Origin: Pyronema omphalodes
Taxonomy: Eukaryota; Ascomycota; Pezizomycetes; Pezizales; Pyronemataceae
Assembly: GCA_024516155.1 (NCBI GenBank)
Contig: JAJJXM010000165.1
Location: 1-26,014 of the forward strand
Direction of reading: 5' to 3'
Length of the DNA stretch: 26,014 nucleotides
Shown: piece by piece, positions 25,961 through 26,014 of the stretch
Position numbering within the stretch: position 1 is the first letter of the stretch
How the letters are laid out: every line of letters starts with the position of its first letter
The notes under the pieces: generated by a model
Told to the model about the DNA's origin: nothing
Database searches by the model: none
The model's input: only the letters and a program-made list of their open reading frames with translations
Made by a program: the position numbers and the translations under genes

Positions 25961-26014
25961 TACAGCTGTGGGGCAGGTTTATTAGGGTACCTGCGGTGGA
26001 ATTGGGTGATGGAG
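25961..26014 (-). other. sequence upstream of the J ATG
   Basis: 54 bp precede the ATG at 25960. An in-frame TAA of the main frame lies at 25960-25962. No promoter motif is recognisable in this short stretch. Confidence 0.35.

Larger units (their letters stand above)
24207..26014 (-). mobile_element. putative mobile element J (unrecognised; leaves window on the right)
   Basis: This minus-strand unit has a gene (25960-24892) and a 685-bp structured 3' region ending sharply at 24207 in LINE F. A second copy of the same 3' end (23052-23840) stops at the same base, which is the behaviour of an element with a defined 3' terminus. No RT, transposase or LTR is visible in the part present. It could instead be a host gene copied by rearrangement. 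Confidence 0.45.

Noticed and set aside
1..26014. RIP (repeat-induced point mutation) across the nest
   Set aside because: Repeats differ by few and mixed substitutions, and ORFs lack clusters of C-to-T derived stops. A formal dinucleotide index was not computed.

Overview
This window is a dense nest of retrotransposons in what looks like a filamentous fungal genome. I find no confident host gene, tRNA or rRNA. The fungal assignment rests on a chromodomain-bearing Ty3/gypsy element (chromovirus), a Ty1/copia remnant, and several Tad/I-like LINEs with an ORF1 carrying Cys/His knuckles and an ORF2 carrying an APE-type endonuclease plus reverse transcriptase (RT). Family knowledge makes a Pezizomycotina ascomycete the best guess, but the sequence alone does not settle it.

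Left block (1-6222). A minus-strand LINE fragment 'H' (ORF1 end, endonuclease, RT) has been hit twice. Element A (2330-4328, minus) is a 2.0-kb LINE derivative with a 14-bp target duplication that encodes only ORF1. Element B (864-1815) is a related copy with a 5' inversion. Element C (1-863) is a third family member sitting in B and leaving the window on the left.

Right block (6222-26014) is a chain of insertions. A degraded plus-strand LINE 'G' is hit by LINE E, E by a Ty1/copia element, copia by LINE D, and D in ORF1 by a complete young Ty3/gypsy element (11034-19997; 1410-bp LTRs, 5-bp target duplication CCCCT) and in ORF2 by LINE F. F contains two copies of a 789-bp sequence (23052-23840 and 24207-24995) that appear identical. 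The second copy continues into an unrecognised minus-strand gene, here called J, which has a Cys/His-rich N-terminal half, a 12-residue tandem repeat and a C-terminal membrane helix. J is the best candidate for an undescribed mobile element.

Recurring themes are: a 5' terminus with a run of 8-11 C shared by five LINE copies; an 8-nt ATGNNTAG overlap joining ORF1 and ORF2 in all three copies where that junction is present; one-base frameshifts in C runs in at least five reading frames; and a 12-nt self-complementary primer-binding site in the gypsy element. Percent identities and difference counts given here were made by eye.
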